From: Pararoseomonas sp. SCSIO 73927
GTDB lineage: Bacteria; Pseudomonadota; Alphaproteobacteria; Acetobacterales; Acetobacteraceae
DNA: 64,000 nucleotides
Assembly: GCF_037040815.1 (NCBI RefSeq)
Contig: NZ_CP146232.1
Span: 1,854,501 to 1,918,500, forward strand
Direction: 5' to 3'
The notes under the pieces are model-generated. The model had not been told where the DNA came from. It searched no databases and saw only the letters and a list, made by a program, of their open reading frames with translations. Shown here in pieces: positions 34,284 through 42,579 of this stretch. The position numbers and the translations under genes are program-made. Every line of letters starts with the position of its first letter. Positions within the stretch are counted from its first letter, which is position 1.

Positions 34284-34790
34284 ATGCAACGCCGTCTCCT
34301 CGCCTGCCTGGCGGGCGCCCTCGCGATCCTCCCGGTGACGGCCGGCGCCCAGCCCGCCGCGCCCAACAAGCTCGTCGGCACCTGGCGCATGGTCTCGGCG
34401 CAGATCGACCCCGAGGGCGCGAACACGCCCGCCTACGGCCCCGATCCCCATGGCTGGCTCGTGTTCACGCCGGAGCTCACCTTCGTCGAGGTGCTGACCG
34501 ACCCGCGCGTCCCCCGCTTCGCCTCCGACGTGCGCGGGCAGGGCACGGCCGAGGAGAACCGGGCCGCCATGGCCGGCAGCATCGGCTTCTTCGGCCGCTA
34601 CACCGTGGACGGGAACGGCGACTTCAGCGGCAACCGGGTCGAGGGCTCGACCTTCCCGAACTGGGTCGGAGGCGTCAGGACCCGGGAGCAGCTGCGGTTC
34701 GATGTGGCGGGAGACCGGATGACGGAGGTCTTCCGGCGGCCGGAGGGAACCATGATCCGCATCCTCTGGGAGCGCGTCCGGCGGGAGTGA
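34284..34790 (+). CDS. Secreted lipocalin-like domain protein
   Basis: A 168-residue protein with a signal peptide (MQRRLLACLAGALAILPVTAGA) and a lipocalin-like domain: NKLVGTWRMVSAQ at the start, HGWLVFTPELTFVEVL in the middle and FGRYTVDGNGDF later. Members bind small hydrophobic ligands or have unknown roles. Co-transcribed with the preceding SDR. Confidence 0.8.
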   Translation: MQRRLLACLAGALAILPVTAGAQPAAPNKLVGTWRMVSAQIDPEGANTPAYGPDPHGWLVFTPELTFVEVLTDPRVPRFASDVRGQGTAEENRAAMAGSIGFFGRYTVDGNGDFSGNRVEGSTFPNWVGGVRTREQLRFDVAGDRMTEVFRRPEGTMIRILWERVRRE

Positions 34791-34965
34791 CGGAGAGGTT
34801 CCCCGCCCGGATCCGTCCCGGGGCGGAGGCATCCCCGGTCCGGCGCAGCGCGTCGATCACGGCGCGGAGCGCGGGGGGACCTGCCGATGGAGGTGGCGGC
34901 CGGCGGAGCGCCGGCGCCGGTCATGCAGCACCTGGGCCGGCCGCGAGGTCCTCCTCCATCACGAG

Positions 34966-34984
34966 GCCCGGCGCGGCGCCGGGC
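34966..34984 (-). terminator. Perfect GC palindrome just after the dehydrogenase stop
   Basis: GCCCGGCGC-G-GCGCCGGGC is a 19-base palindrome abutting the stop at 34985 of the minus-strand dehydrogenase. No T-tract. The rest of 34791-34965 shows nothing recognisable. Confidence 0.5.
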
Positions 34985-36031
34985 TCAGGCCGCGGCCCTG
35001 AGCAGCGCGTCGCGGCGGGCCAGGAAGCGGTCCGCGACCTCGGGGTTCACCAGCCTCGGGGGAAGGCCGTGGACGGCGGCCCCGAAGGCCTCGGCCGCCA
35101 TGCTCGCCACCCGCGCGCGGCTCTCGGCCGTCACCCCGGCGGTATGGGGCGAGGCGAGCACGGCCGGGTGCGCCAGCAGCGGGTGGGAGGCGGGGGGAGG
35201 CTCCTCCTCCCACACGTCCAGCCCCGCGCCGCCCAGCCGCCCCTCCTGCAGGGCGGAGAGGAGGGCCGCCTCGTCCAGGATGAACCCGCGCGCGGTGGTG
35301 ACGAGGATGGCGCCGGGCCGCATCCGCCCGATCGCCGCCGCGTCGATCATCCCGCGCGTCTCGGCCGTCAGCGGGCAGTGGAGCGAGACGATGTCCGCCG
35401 CGCCGAGCAGCTCCGGCAGCTCCACCTTCGTCGCGCCCCGCCCGGCGATCGTGGCAGCGTCCAGCGCGGGATCGGCGGCCAGGACCCGGCAGCCGAACAC
35501 GGCCAGCAGCTGCGCCATGCGCGCGCCGACATGGCCGAGCCCGACAAGCCCGACCGTGCGGCCGGCCAGCTCCCGGCCGATCAGCGCGTTCCGGTCGCTC
35601 ACCGTGCCGGCCCGCATCGCCGCCTGCGCCTCCGGCACGCGCTTGAGGAGGAGGAGGATCATGCCCAGCGCGTGCTCGGCCACGCCCTCCGCATTGCCGC
35701 CGGCCTGGTTCACCACGGCGACCCCCGCGGCGGTGCAGGCCTCGACGTCGATCGTGTCGTAGCCCGCGCCGTAGCTGGCGACCACGAGCAGGTCCGGGAG
35801 CCGCGCCAGCAGCGCCGGGGTCACGTGCCAGGGCAGCGGCAGCTCGTGCCGCGCCGCCCAGGCGTAGTAGCCGTGGCACTCCGCCAGCGCGGCGGCGACC
35901 GCCGCTTCCGGCTGGTCGAGCGCGATCCGGCGGACCTCCAGATCCGGGAACCCTGCCGCCGTGGTCAGGAAGGATTCGTTCATCGGCCTCTCGAGGTAGC
36001 CGACGCGGAAGCGCGACAGGTTCAAGCTCAT
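34985..36031 (-). CDS. D-isomer-specific 2-hydroxyacid dehydrogenase
   Basis: A 348-residue NAD-dependent dehydrogenase reducing 2-keto acids to D-2-hydroxy acids or the reverse. The Rossmann motif is TVGLVGLGHVGARMA (about 160-174). The catalytic Arg is in LVTTARGFILDE, the Glu follows in GLDVWEEEPP, and the His is in LASPHTAGVT. It is closest to the phosphoglycerate/hydroxyphenylpyruvate reductase group. An ATG 48 bases further in (MNESFLT) is an alternative start. Stands alone. Confidence 0.9.
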   Translation of the reverse strand: MSLNLSRFRVGYLERPMNESFLTTAAGFPDLEVRRIALDQPEAAVAAALAECHGYYAWAARHELPLPWHVTPALLARLPDLLVVASYGAGYDTIDVEACTAAGVAVVNQAGGNAEGVAEHALGMILLLLKRVPEAQAAMRAGTVSDRNALIGRELAGRTVGLVGLGHVGARMAQLLAVFGCRVLAADPALDAATIAGRGATKVELPELLGAADIVSLHCPLTAETRGMIDAAAIGRMRPGAILVTTARGFILDEAALLSALQEGRLGGAGLDVWEEEPPPASHPLLAHPAVLASPHTAGVTAESRARVASMAAEAFGAAVHGLPPRLVNPEVADRFLARRDALLRAAA

Positions 36032-36220
36032 CTCCCGGAGTTCATCCCTTCCTCGTGCCCGATGTCTTCGGGCCCGGCCCCTACGGTGGCCGGCCCGGGC
36101 GGTGCGAGGGCCGGCCGGTGCCGGGCGTAACCGGCCGTCCAGGCCCCCAGCAAGCGGCGGAAGCGCCGCCGGGTCAACAGGAGGGGGCGCGGCGCCGGAG
36201 CGTCTCCTTGGGCGTCCCCC

Positions 36221-36970
36221 TCAACGCGGGTTGATCAGGTCGAACACCGCCGCGAAGCGGCCGGTGGCCTCGGCGGTCCGCTGCGCCTTCACCCGCTCCA
36301 CCAGGATCTCGTCGGCGTCCGGCTCGGCCGAGAGCAGGGCCATGCTCTCGCGGATGAAGCTCTCCAGCGGCAGCGCGCGCGGGTTCTCGCGCTGGCCCGG
36401 CGTCAGGTCGGTCGCCACCAGCGGCGGCGCCAGCTCGATTACCCTCACGGGGGTGTCCCGCAGCTGGTGGCGGAGCGAGACGCTGTAGGAGTGGATCGCG
36501 GCCTTCGTCGCCGAGTAGGTGGGCGTGTCCGCGCGCGGCACGAAGGCGAGGCCGGAGGAGACGTTCACCACCGCCGCCTTCGGCCGCGCCAGCAGCTGCG
36601 GCAGCAGGGCCGCGGTCAGGCGGATCGGGCCCAGCAGATTGGTGGTGATCGTGGCCTCGGCGATGGACAGGGCTTCGGGGTCGGCGAGCACGTTCTCCAC
36701 GCGCATGATGCCGGCGTTGTTGACAAGGACGTTCAGCCCGGGGTGCTCCGCGGCCATCCGCGCGGCGAAGTCGCGGATCGCGGCGGCGTCGTCGATGTCG
36801 AGGGTGGCGACGTGCAGACCGGGACGGCCCGCCGCCACCTCCTCCAGCGGCGCGCGGCGGCGCCCGGCGATGATGACGGCGTTGCCCGCCGCGTGCAGCG
36901 CCTCGGCGAGGCCGCGGCCGATGCCGGTGCCGCCGCCCGTGACAAGGATGGTGTTGCCGGTGATGTCCAT
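36221..36970 (-). CDS. Short-chain dehydrogenase/reductase (DltE-like)
   Basis: A 249-residue SDR with VTGGGTGIGRGLAEALHAAG, LVNNAGIMRVEN, VNVSSGLAFVP and YSATKAAIHSY. The pattern matches the DltE-like subgroup of uncertain substrate. ATG 36970 gives the standard N-terminus; the frame stays open well upstream but with non-coding character. Region 36971-37225 upstream holds no other gene I can support. Confidence 0.88.
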   Translation of the reverse strand: MDITGNTILVTGGGTGIGRGLAEALHAAGNAVIIAGRRRAPLEEVAAGRPGLHVATLDIDDAAAIRDFAARMAAEHPGLNVLVNNAGIMRVENVLADPEALSIAEATITTNLLGPIRLTAALLPQLLARPKAAVVNVSSGLAFVPRADTPTYSATKAAIHSYSVSLRHQLRDTPVRVIELAPPLVATDLTPGQRENPRALPLESFIRESMALLSAEPDADEILVERVKAQRTAEATGRFAAVFDLINPR

Positions 36971-37225
36971 GGGGGGCTCCGATTCGGTCGCTGCGGGACG
37001 GATCGTCTTCTGCACCGGGGCGGGCCGTCCGGTAAGCCGGACCTTGCTGCGCGGCTCGTGAAGGAGGGCTCGGCGACGGGGCCGCGCAACCCCGCCTGGC
37101 CCGGGCTCCGCCGCGGAGGGCGCCTCAGGAGCTTCCGCCGGGCGGGCCGTGAGGCGGCGCACGATGCCGCGAGGCCCGGCTTTTCGGGGCTGCGCCGCGC
37201 GGCGCCGCCGGGCAGGTTCCGCCCC

Positions 37226-37801
37226 ATGCCGCTCCGCACCTCTCTCGCCGCCGCGCTCCTCGCGCTCGCCCCGACCGCTGCGGTGCCCGCCACGGCGCCC
37301 GCTGCTGAGGCGGAAGCGGCGTGGAGCTTCGCCTGCCCCGCGCCCGGCACGGCGGCCACCTACGCCCCGCCGGTCACGATGCGCCACGAGGGCACGGCCG
37401 GCGGCCCGCTGCTCTGCCGCGTTGCCGGCCAGCGGACCCCCTGGGTGCTCGGCCTCGCGGGGGACGAGGATCCCTCCGGGCGCGCTCTCCTCGAGACGCT
37501 GGAGCGCGGCTTCTTTCCCGCCCGGCCCGGCGCCGTCGCCCGGCGCCCGCCCCGTCCCGGCGGGACCGGCAATGCCGGCGCGACGGAGCTGACCTTCGCC
37601 GGCTACGAGGCGCTGGAGGTTCCGGCGGGGCGCTTCGAGGCCGCGCGGATCGACTTCCGCTACCAGCGCTCGGCCGACCGGGTGCAGACGATGCGGGCCT
37701 GGATCGACCGCGCCACGGGCGTGCTCGTCCGGATGGAGCTGGAGGAGGGCCCGAACGGGCGCCGGATCGAGGCGGTGGCGACGACCCTGACCCGCCCGTG
37801 A
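37226..37801 (+). CDS. Secreted protein of unknown function
   Basis: A 191-residue protein with a signal peptide (MPLRTSLAAALLALAPTAAVPATAPA). The mature part has a Cys pair (FACPAP, LLCRVAG) and a C-terminal half rich in beta strands (ALEVPAGRFEAARIDFRYQ ... TMRAWIDRATGVLVRME), as in DUF3108-like periplasmic proteins. No functional motif. The stop codon lies in the first unit of a short tandem repeat that runs to the start of the next gene. Confidence 0.7.
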   Translation: MPLRTSLAAALLALAPTAAVPATAPAAEAEAAWSFACPAPGTAATYAPPVTMRHEGTAGGPLLCRVAGQRTPWVLGLAGDEDPSGRALLETLERGFFPARPGAVARRPPRPGGTGNAGATELTFAGYEALEVPAGRFEAARIDFRYQRSADRVQTMRAWIDRATGVLVRMELEEGPNGRRIEAVATTLTRP

Positions 37802-37840
37802 ACTGTTCCGTGAATTGCCTGTGAGCTGTCCGTGAGCCGC
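37796..37840 (+). repeat. Four-unit 11-12 base tandem repeat bridging a stop and a start codon
   Basis: Units CCGTGAACTGTT, CCGTGAATTGC, CTGTGAGCTGT and CCGTGAGCCGC follow one another. The first contains the TGA of the secreted protein gene and the last contains the GTG start of the transglycosylase, so each unit offers a GTGA stop-start. Confidence 0.7.
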
Positions 37841-38668
37841 GCCCTTCGCCTCGTCGCGCTCGCGGCCTTTCTCGTGGCGCACGGCCCCGCCCGCGCGCAG
37901 GAGGTGGACGACCGCGCCGCCTGCATGGCCGCGATCGCGCGGGTGGAGCCGGGTTCCGGCATCACGCCGGGCCTGCTGGCCGCCATCGCGCGGGTGGAGA
38001 GCGGGCGCGCCGATCCCTCCGGCCCGGGCGGCCCCCCGCTCTGGCCATGGCCCTGGGCCTATAACGCCGCCGGCGAGGGCCGCTTCGCCGAGAGCCGCGC
38101 CGCCGCGATCGCCGAGGTGGCGGCGCTGCGGGCGCGGGGCGTGCAGTCCGTGGATGTGGGCTGCATGCAGGTGAACCTTCTCCACCACCCCGCCGCCTTC
38201 GCGAGCCTCGCCGACGCCTTCGACCCGCTGACGAACGTGCGCTACGCCGCCGCCTTCCTGCTGCGCCTGCGCGCGGAGACCGGGGGCTGGGAGGCCGCCG
38301 TGGCGCGCTACCACTCCGGCGACCCGGAGCGTGGGGCGGCCTACGGCCAGCGCGTGGCCCTGGCGCAGCTCGGCCGCCCCTGGGACGGCGCCGCCCCTGC
38401 GTCCGCTCCGGCCCCCCGGCCGCGCCCGGCCGCCTGCACGCGGCGCGGTGCCGCCGTGGTCGTGGTGCGCGCGGGCGGCGACGCGGCCGGGGGCGCCGTC
38501 TCCGCCGGCCTGGCCTGCACCGGCCGCGCCTCCACCCGGCGCGCGCCGGGTCCCGGACCGGCTGCACCCCTGGCAACCCCCCTGGCAACCCCCATGGCAG
38601 CCCCCCTGGCAACGCCCGTGGCCGCGGCCTACCGTGCGCCGCCGCGCCTGCGCGTTGCCGCCCGCTAG
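37832..38668 (+). CDS. Lytic transglycosylase-like secreted protein
   Basis: A 278-residue protein with a signal peptide (about 1-22, AHGPARA-QE) and an SLT-type lytic transglycosylase domain (about 30-185). ITPGLLAAIARVESGR contains the catalytic Glu, followed by SVDVGCMQVNLLHHP, NVRYAAAFLLRL and VARYHSGDP. It cleaves peptidoglycan between MurNAc and GlcNAc in the periplasm. The last 90 residues are low-complexity Ala/Pro/Arg, with four near repeats of PLATP encoded by a 12-base tandem repeat at 38567-38619. It is followed by a TadD-like lipoprotein gene, suggesting envelope passage of a secretion or pilus apparatus (inference). Confidence 0.85.
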   Translation: MSRALRLVALAAFLVAHGPARAQEVDDRAACMAAIARVEPGSGITPGLLAAIARVESGRADPSGPGGPPLWPWPWAYNAAGEGRFAESRAAAIAEVAALRARGVQSVDVGCMQVNLLHHPAAFASLADAFDPLTNVRYAAAFLLRLRAETGGWEAAVARYHSGDPERGAAYGQRVALAQLGRPWDGAAPASAPAPRPRPAACTRRGAAVVVVRAGGDAAGGAVSAGLACTGRASTRRAPGPGPAAPLATPLATPMAAPLATPVAAAYRAPPRLRVAAR

Positions 38669-38710
38669 CCGCGCGGCAGGTCCGGCCGCCCTGCCAGGAG
38701 CCGATACGGA

Positions 38711-39502
38711 ATGACCATGCCGCGAGTCCCCCTCCTGGCCGCCACCCTCCTCGCGCTCTCGGCCTGCGCCGGGGACGCGCCGACCTCGGACCGCAGCACC
38801 TCCCGCTCCATGCTGCGCGTCGGCGACCACATGCTGGACAGCGGCGAGCTCTCCACCGCCGAGACCTTCTACCGCGGCGCCGCGGAGCGCGACCCGACCG
38901 ACCCGGAGCCGCGCCTCCGCCTCGCCAACCTCCGCGCCCGCCAGGGCGACCCCGACGCGGCCATGCGCGCCTACATGGAGGCCGTGGCGGCCGATCCCGG
39001 CAATGCCGAGGCCCGGAAGGCCGCCGCCGGCCTGCTGCTGCGGCGCGGCGACCGCGCCTCCGCCGGGGTGGCGCTGGACCTCCTCGCCCCCATCGCCGGG
39101 TCCAGCGGCCGCGACGCCCGGACCCCTCGCCTCCAGGGCGTCGCCCTCGACCTCCTGGGCCGGCAGGCGGAGGCCGCGGAGGCCTATCGCCGCGGCCTCG
39201 CCGTGAACCCGAACGACCCCGCCCTCCGCGCCAACCTCGCCCTCTCCCTAGCGGTGGCGGGGCAGGCCGACGCGGCGATGGAGGAGGCGGGCCGCGCCAT
39301 GGCCGCCCCCGGCAGCGGCCCCGCCCAGCGCGGCACCCTCGTGCTCGTCCTCGCCATCGCCGGGCGCGACGCGGACGCCCAGCGCGAGGCCGCGCTGCTG
39401 CCGCCCGGGGAGGCCGACGCCGTCCTCGCGAAGGGGCGCAGCGCGGCGCGGCAGACCGACCCCGCGGGGCGGGCGGCGGCCCTCGGGATCTCGCGCGGGT
39501 AG
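38711..39502 (+). CDS. TPR-repeat lipoprotein (TadD-like)
   Basis: A 263-residue lipoprotein: signal ending in the lipobox LSACAG (Cys near residue 20), then about five tetratricopeptide repeats (for example FYRGAAERDPTDPEPRLRLANLRARQGDPDAAMRAYMEAVAADPGNAEARKA in overlapping helices from 50 to 105, and PNDPALRANLALSLAVAGQADAAM). TadD-type TPR lipoproteins help assemble Tad pili or secretins. No other tad genes are visible. Forms an operon with the transglycosylase 42 bases upstream. Confidence 0.82.
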   Translation: MTMPRVPLLAATLLALSACAGDAPTSDRSTSRSMLRVGDHMLDSGELSTAETFYRGAAERDPTDPEPRLRLANLRARQGDPDAAMRAYMEAVAADPGNAEARKAAAGLLLRRGDRASAGVALDLLAPIAGSSGRDARTPRLQGVALDLLGRQAEAAEAYRRGLAVNPNDPALRANLALSLAVAGQADAAMEEAGRAMAAPGSGPAQRGTLVLVLAIAGRDADAQREAALLPPGEADAVLAKGRSAARQTDPAGRAAALGISRG

Positions 39503-39961
39503 AAGGGCCGTCCGGCGCCCGCCAAGGGCGGCGTAGCCGAACTCCGCCCGATCAGCGGCCGGGGTTTTTCGACGGAAGGGGCGCAGGGCTGAACTGCCGG
39601 GCTGTCCGGTTCCCGCCGATGCAGTGGGGGCCGACCGGCGTGCTCAGCATCGCCGTGTCGCTTCCGCCACGAGGCCGACGGCAACCCACCGCTGAGCGCG
39701 CGCCATCGACGCCGCGGCCTTTGCCGCCTTGCCGGTGCTCGCCGTCCCGGCGCGCAGGACGTCCCGCCCCGCGCCGGCCGGTGCGACATCGCGCGCGATG
39801 TCGACGGCGGTTGCCAGGCGGATCGCTCCGGGATCCCGGGTCCGCATGCCCTCGGTGACGGCGATGGGCCGATGGCTCGGGAACACCAGGGTCGTGCTGC
39901 ACCAGGGCGTTCAGCAGCGGCCCGGCCAGGACTCCCGGTCACCGGCCCCGCGGCACGCCTG
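39503..39961. other. 459-base gap without a recognisable gene
   Basis: The gap holds several overlapping open frames, none with a convincing start and ribosome site. The best is a minus-strand frame at 39644-39886 (GTG start, residues such as VFPSHRPIAVTEGMRTRDPG) that could be a remnant; I could not link it to a family. Confidence 0.4.
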
Positions 39962-40774
39962 TCAGCGGCGCAGGTACTCGCGCACCGTGGCCCAGGCGGC
40001 GTCCTGCAGGGTGCGCGCGACGGCGGGATCCAGCCCCGCAGTGTAGCTCGAGCCGACAGGAGACCTGTTGAACAGCGCGGCGTAGGTGACGGCCGCGGCG
40101 AGATAGGTTCCGGCCAGGCTCGGGTGCCGCTTGTCCGCGACGTAGAGGCTGATCTCCGGCCGCTCCGTGACCACGCGCGCGAAGGCGAGGCCGGCCGGGA
40201 TCACCAGCGCGTCGTTCTCGTTGCCGGCGCGGGTATAGGCCTCGGCGAGCCCGGCGGTCATCTCCGGCTTGTCGAGATAGGCCCAGGACATGAAGAACAC
40301 GGGCTGCGCGCCGTGGCGGCGCACCGTCCCGGCATGGCGCCGGGCGTAGTCGGTGAAAACGTCCTTCATGTCCGGGTGCACCGGGCACTGGCTGCAATCC
40401 ATCATGACGGCGACATCGAACAGCCGCGCGTCCCTGTTGGGCGTGAGGACGTTGTTCCGGTCGATGGTGTAGCGCGCCACCGCGTTCGGGCGGAAATATG
40501 AATCCACGTCGTGCCAGTCGAAGCCGGAACCACCGATGCCGATGAGGGTGGAGCGCAGGCGCTGCGCGGGGGCGGCGGCGCGCAGGAACTCGGAGACGTG
40601 GTTGGTGATCCCGTTGTTGTAGTAAAAGAAGCTGTTGCCGATGAAGACGAGCGAGGCGGGCGAGGCGATGCCGGTCCCGGTCACGCTGGCGACCGGCTGC
40701 GCGGAGAGCGGCGCCCCACCCCCGGCCAGCATCGCGGAAACGAGCAGCGCGCGGCCGATCCGGTTGATCCTCAT
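39962..40774 (-). CDS. SGNH/GDSL-like hydrolase, secreted
   Basis: A 270-residue protein with a signal peptide (MRINRIGRALLVSAMLAGGGAPLSA). Block I is LVFIGNSFFYYNNG (candidate nucleophile Ser48) and block V is DKRHPSLAGTYLAAA with the DxxH pair, as in SGNH esterases; SWAYLDKPEM lies between. Substrate unknown, possibly an acetylated glycan or an ester. The divergent gene is an IclR regulator 290 bases away; that gap shows no gene. Confidence 0.78.
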   Translation of the reverse strand: MRINRIGRALLVSAMLAGGGAPLSAQPVASVTGTGIASPASLVFIGNSFFYYNNGITNHVSEFLRAAAPAQRLRSTLIGIGGSGFDWHDVDSYFRPNAVARYTIDRNNVLTPNRDARLFDVAVMMDCSQCPVHPDMKDVFTDYARRHAGTVRRHGAQPVFFMSWAYLDKPEMTAGLAEAYTRAGNENDALVIPAGLAFARVVTERPEISLYVADKRHPSLAGTYLAAAVTYAALFNRSPVGSSYTAGLDPAVARTLQDAAWATVREYLRR

Positions 40775-41064
40775 CGTCGCATCCTCCCTTCTTCGGTTCT
40801 GCCCTCGGCGCCGGCACAGGGGCCACGCGCACGGCGTCGTTCCGCCGATTTGGCTCCGCTCCGCTCCCGGAAGCAAGGCCGCAGCGCGCCGGGTAGCGGC
40901 AGAGCGGAGGGCTGAAGTGCAGTGCGTCTCCCGGCCGGTTGCCCTCGCGATGATGGGCGAGGACCTGGTCGGACGGGGAGCCAGCTCCGGCCCCGTTCGG
41001 GACAGGCGGGGCGATGTGGTATCGTGGCGGGCACTCACTTCTCTGCACATCCGGAGGTCGGGCG

Positions 41065-41937
41065 ATGGTGGAAGGCCGGGGCGTACAGTCCATCGAGGTC
41101 GGCGGCCGGCTGCTGCGGGCGCTGGTGGATGTCGGCCAGCCCGCCATGCTGCGCGACCTGGCCGGAGCGGCGGGGCTGACCCCGGCCCAGGCGCACGCCT
41201 ACCTCCTCAGCTACCGCAAGATCGGCCTCGTGGAGCAGGACGAGGTGAGCGGGCGCTACGCCCTGGGCCCCTTCGCGCTGGAGATCGGGCTGGTGCGCAT
41301 GCGCGGCGCCGATCCCCTGCGCATGGCCAGCAAGGCCGCCGCCGAGTTCGCGGCTGACATGGGGCTGATGGTCACCATCGCCGTTTGGGGCACGCACGGC
41401 CCGACGATCATCCAGGTGCAGGAATCCACCCGCGCCATCCACGTGAACCTGCGGGCCGGTTCCGTCTACACCATCACGGGCACGGCCACCGGACAGCTCT
41501 TCGCCGCCTTCATGCCCGCCGCCCAGATCCGGCCGCTGCTGGAGGAGGAACTGCGCGGCACCGGCGGCACGGAGCGCAAGGTCGGGCGCGCGACCTCCGA
41601 AGGGCGGCTGGAGCGCGACATCGCCGCCATTCGCACCCTGGGCTACTCGACGACGGAGGGCGTGCCGGTCCCGGGCATCAACGCCATCAGCGCGCCGGTC
41701 TTCGACCATACCGGGCAGATGCAGCTGGCCATCACCGCGATCGGCAACGAGGGCACGCTGGATTGCGGGCCGGAGAGCGCGCAGGCCGCCGCCGTGCTCG
41801 CCCTTTCCCGCCGCCTCTCCTCGGAGCTGGGCCACCAGAACCCGGAGCGCGCCGCCCCGGTCAGTGCCCCGCGCCGAGGTAGGCCGCGCGCACCTGCGGA
41901 TGCTGCAGAAGCGCCGCGCCGGTCCCGGACAGCGTGA
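41065..41937 (+). CDS. IclR-family transcriptional regulator
   Basis: A 290-residue regulator from ATG 41065, behind GGAGG. Winged helix about 10-70 (IEVGGRLLRALVDVGQPAMLRDLAGAAGLTPAQAHAYL), effector domain about 85-260 (LRAGSVYTITGTATGQLFAAF). The C-terminal 25 residues are translated from DNA that also encodes the end of the convergent livF-like gene (77-base tail-to-tail overlap), so the tail may be dispensable. Probably governs the neighbouring transporter and dehydrogenase genes. Confidence 0.87.
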   Translation: MVEGRGVQSIEVGGRLLRALVDVGQPAMLRDLAGAAGLTPAQAHAYLLSYRKIGLVEQDEVSGRYALGPFALEIGLVRMRGADPLRMASKAAAEFAADMGLMVTIAVWGTHGPTIIQVQESTRAIHVNLRAGSVYTITGTATGQLFAAFMPAAQIRPLLEEELRGTGGTERKVGRATSEGRLERDIAAIRTLGYSTTEGVPVPGINAISAPVFDHTGQMQLAITAIGNEGTLDCGPESAQAAAVLALSRRLSSELGHQNPERAAPVSAPRRGRPRAPADAAEAPRRSRTA

Positions 41938-42574
41938 CGCGGCCGGTTTCCAGCACATAGGCCTGGTCGGCGACGCCCAGCGCCAGGTTCGCCATCTGCT
42001 CCACCAGCAGCACGGTGATGCCGCGGGCCCGCAGGTCGCGGATGATGCCGAAGATCTCCCGGATCACCAGCGGTGCCAGGCCGAGGGAGGGCTCGTCCAG
42101 CAGCAGCAGGCGCGGCTCGCCCATCAAGGCGCGGGCGATGGCGAGCATCTGCTGCTCGCCGCCCGAGAGGGTGACGGCCATTTGGTCCTGCCGCTCGCGA
42201 AGGCGAGGGAACAGGGCGTACTGCGCCTCGATCGCCGCCTCCATCGCGGCGGGGGAGAGGTCGCGCGACCACCCGCCCAGCTCCAGGTTGTCGCGCACGC
42301 TCTGGTCCGGGAAGACCTGCCGCCCTTCGGGGGAGAGGGCGATGCCCGCGCGCACGCGGCGGTGCGGCGGCATCGCCGTGATCTCCCGCCCCTCGAAGAG
42401 GACGCGGCCGGCGGAGAGGGGCAGTAGCCCCGCGACCGCCTTCATCAGCGTCGTCTTGCCCGCGCCGTTGGCGCCGACGATGGCGACGACCTGCCCCTGA
42501 TCCACGCGGATCGAGACGTCGCTGACGGCCTGGATCGGCCCGTAGCCGATGCAGGCGCCCTGGACCTCCAGCAT
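41861..42574 (-). CDS. livF: Branched-chain amino acid-type ABC transporter ATPase LivF
   Basis: A 237-residue ABC ATPase with Walker A GANGAGKTT, signature LSGGEQQ, Walker B LLLLDEPSLGLAP and the LivF-type end HPQVRAAYLGAGH. It drives import through LivH/LivM. A GTG at 42583, overlapping the upstream TGA, is an alternative start adding three residues. Last gene of the livK-H-M-G-F order. Overlaps the IclR gene tail to tail. Confidence 0.92.
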   Translation of the reverse strand: MLEVQGACIGYGPIQAVSDVSIRVDQGQVVAIVGANGAGKTTLMKAVAGLLPLSAGRVLFEGREITAMPPHRRVRAGIALSPEGRQVFPDQSVRDNLELGGWSRDLSPAAMEAAIEAQYALFPRLRERQDQMAVTLSGGEQQMLAIARALMGEPRLLLLDEPSLGLAPLVIREIFGIIRDLRARGITVLLVEQMANLALGVADQAYVLETGRVTLSGTGAALLQHPQVRAAYLGAGH

Positions 42575-42579
42575 CGTGC

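Noticed and set aside
38567..38619. Tandem 12-base repeats considered as a CRISPR-like array
   Set aside because: Units are contiguous without spacers and lie inside a coding frame as PLATP repeats.
36221..38830. 869-codon minus frame including the DltE-like SDR
   Set aside because: Only the last 250 codons match an SDR; the upstream part runs antisense to genes with signal peptides and is Arg/Gly/Ala-rich.
39644..39886. Minus-strand 80-codon frame in the 39.5-40 kb gap
   Set aside because: GTG start without ribosome site and no family resemblance; mentioned only as gap content.
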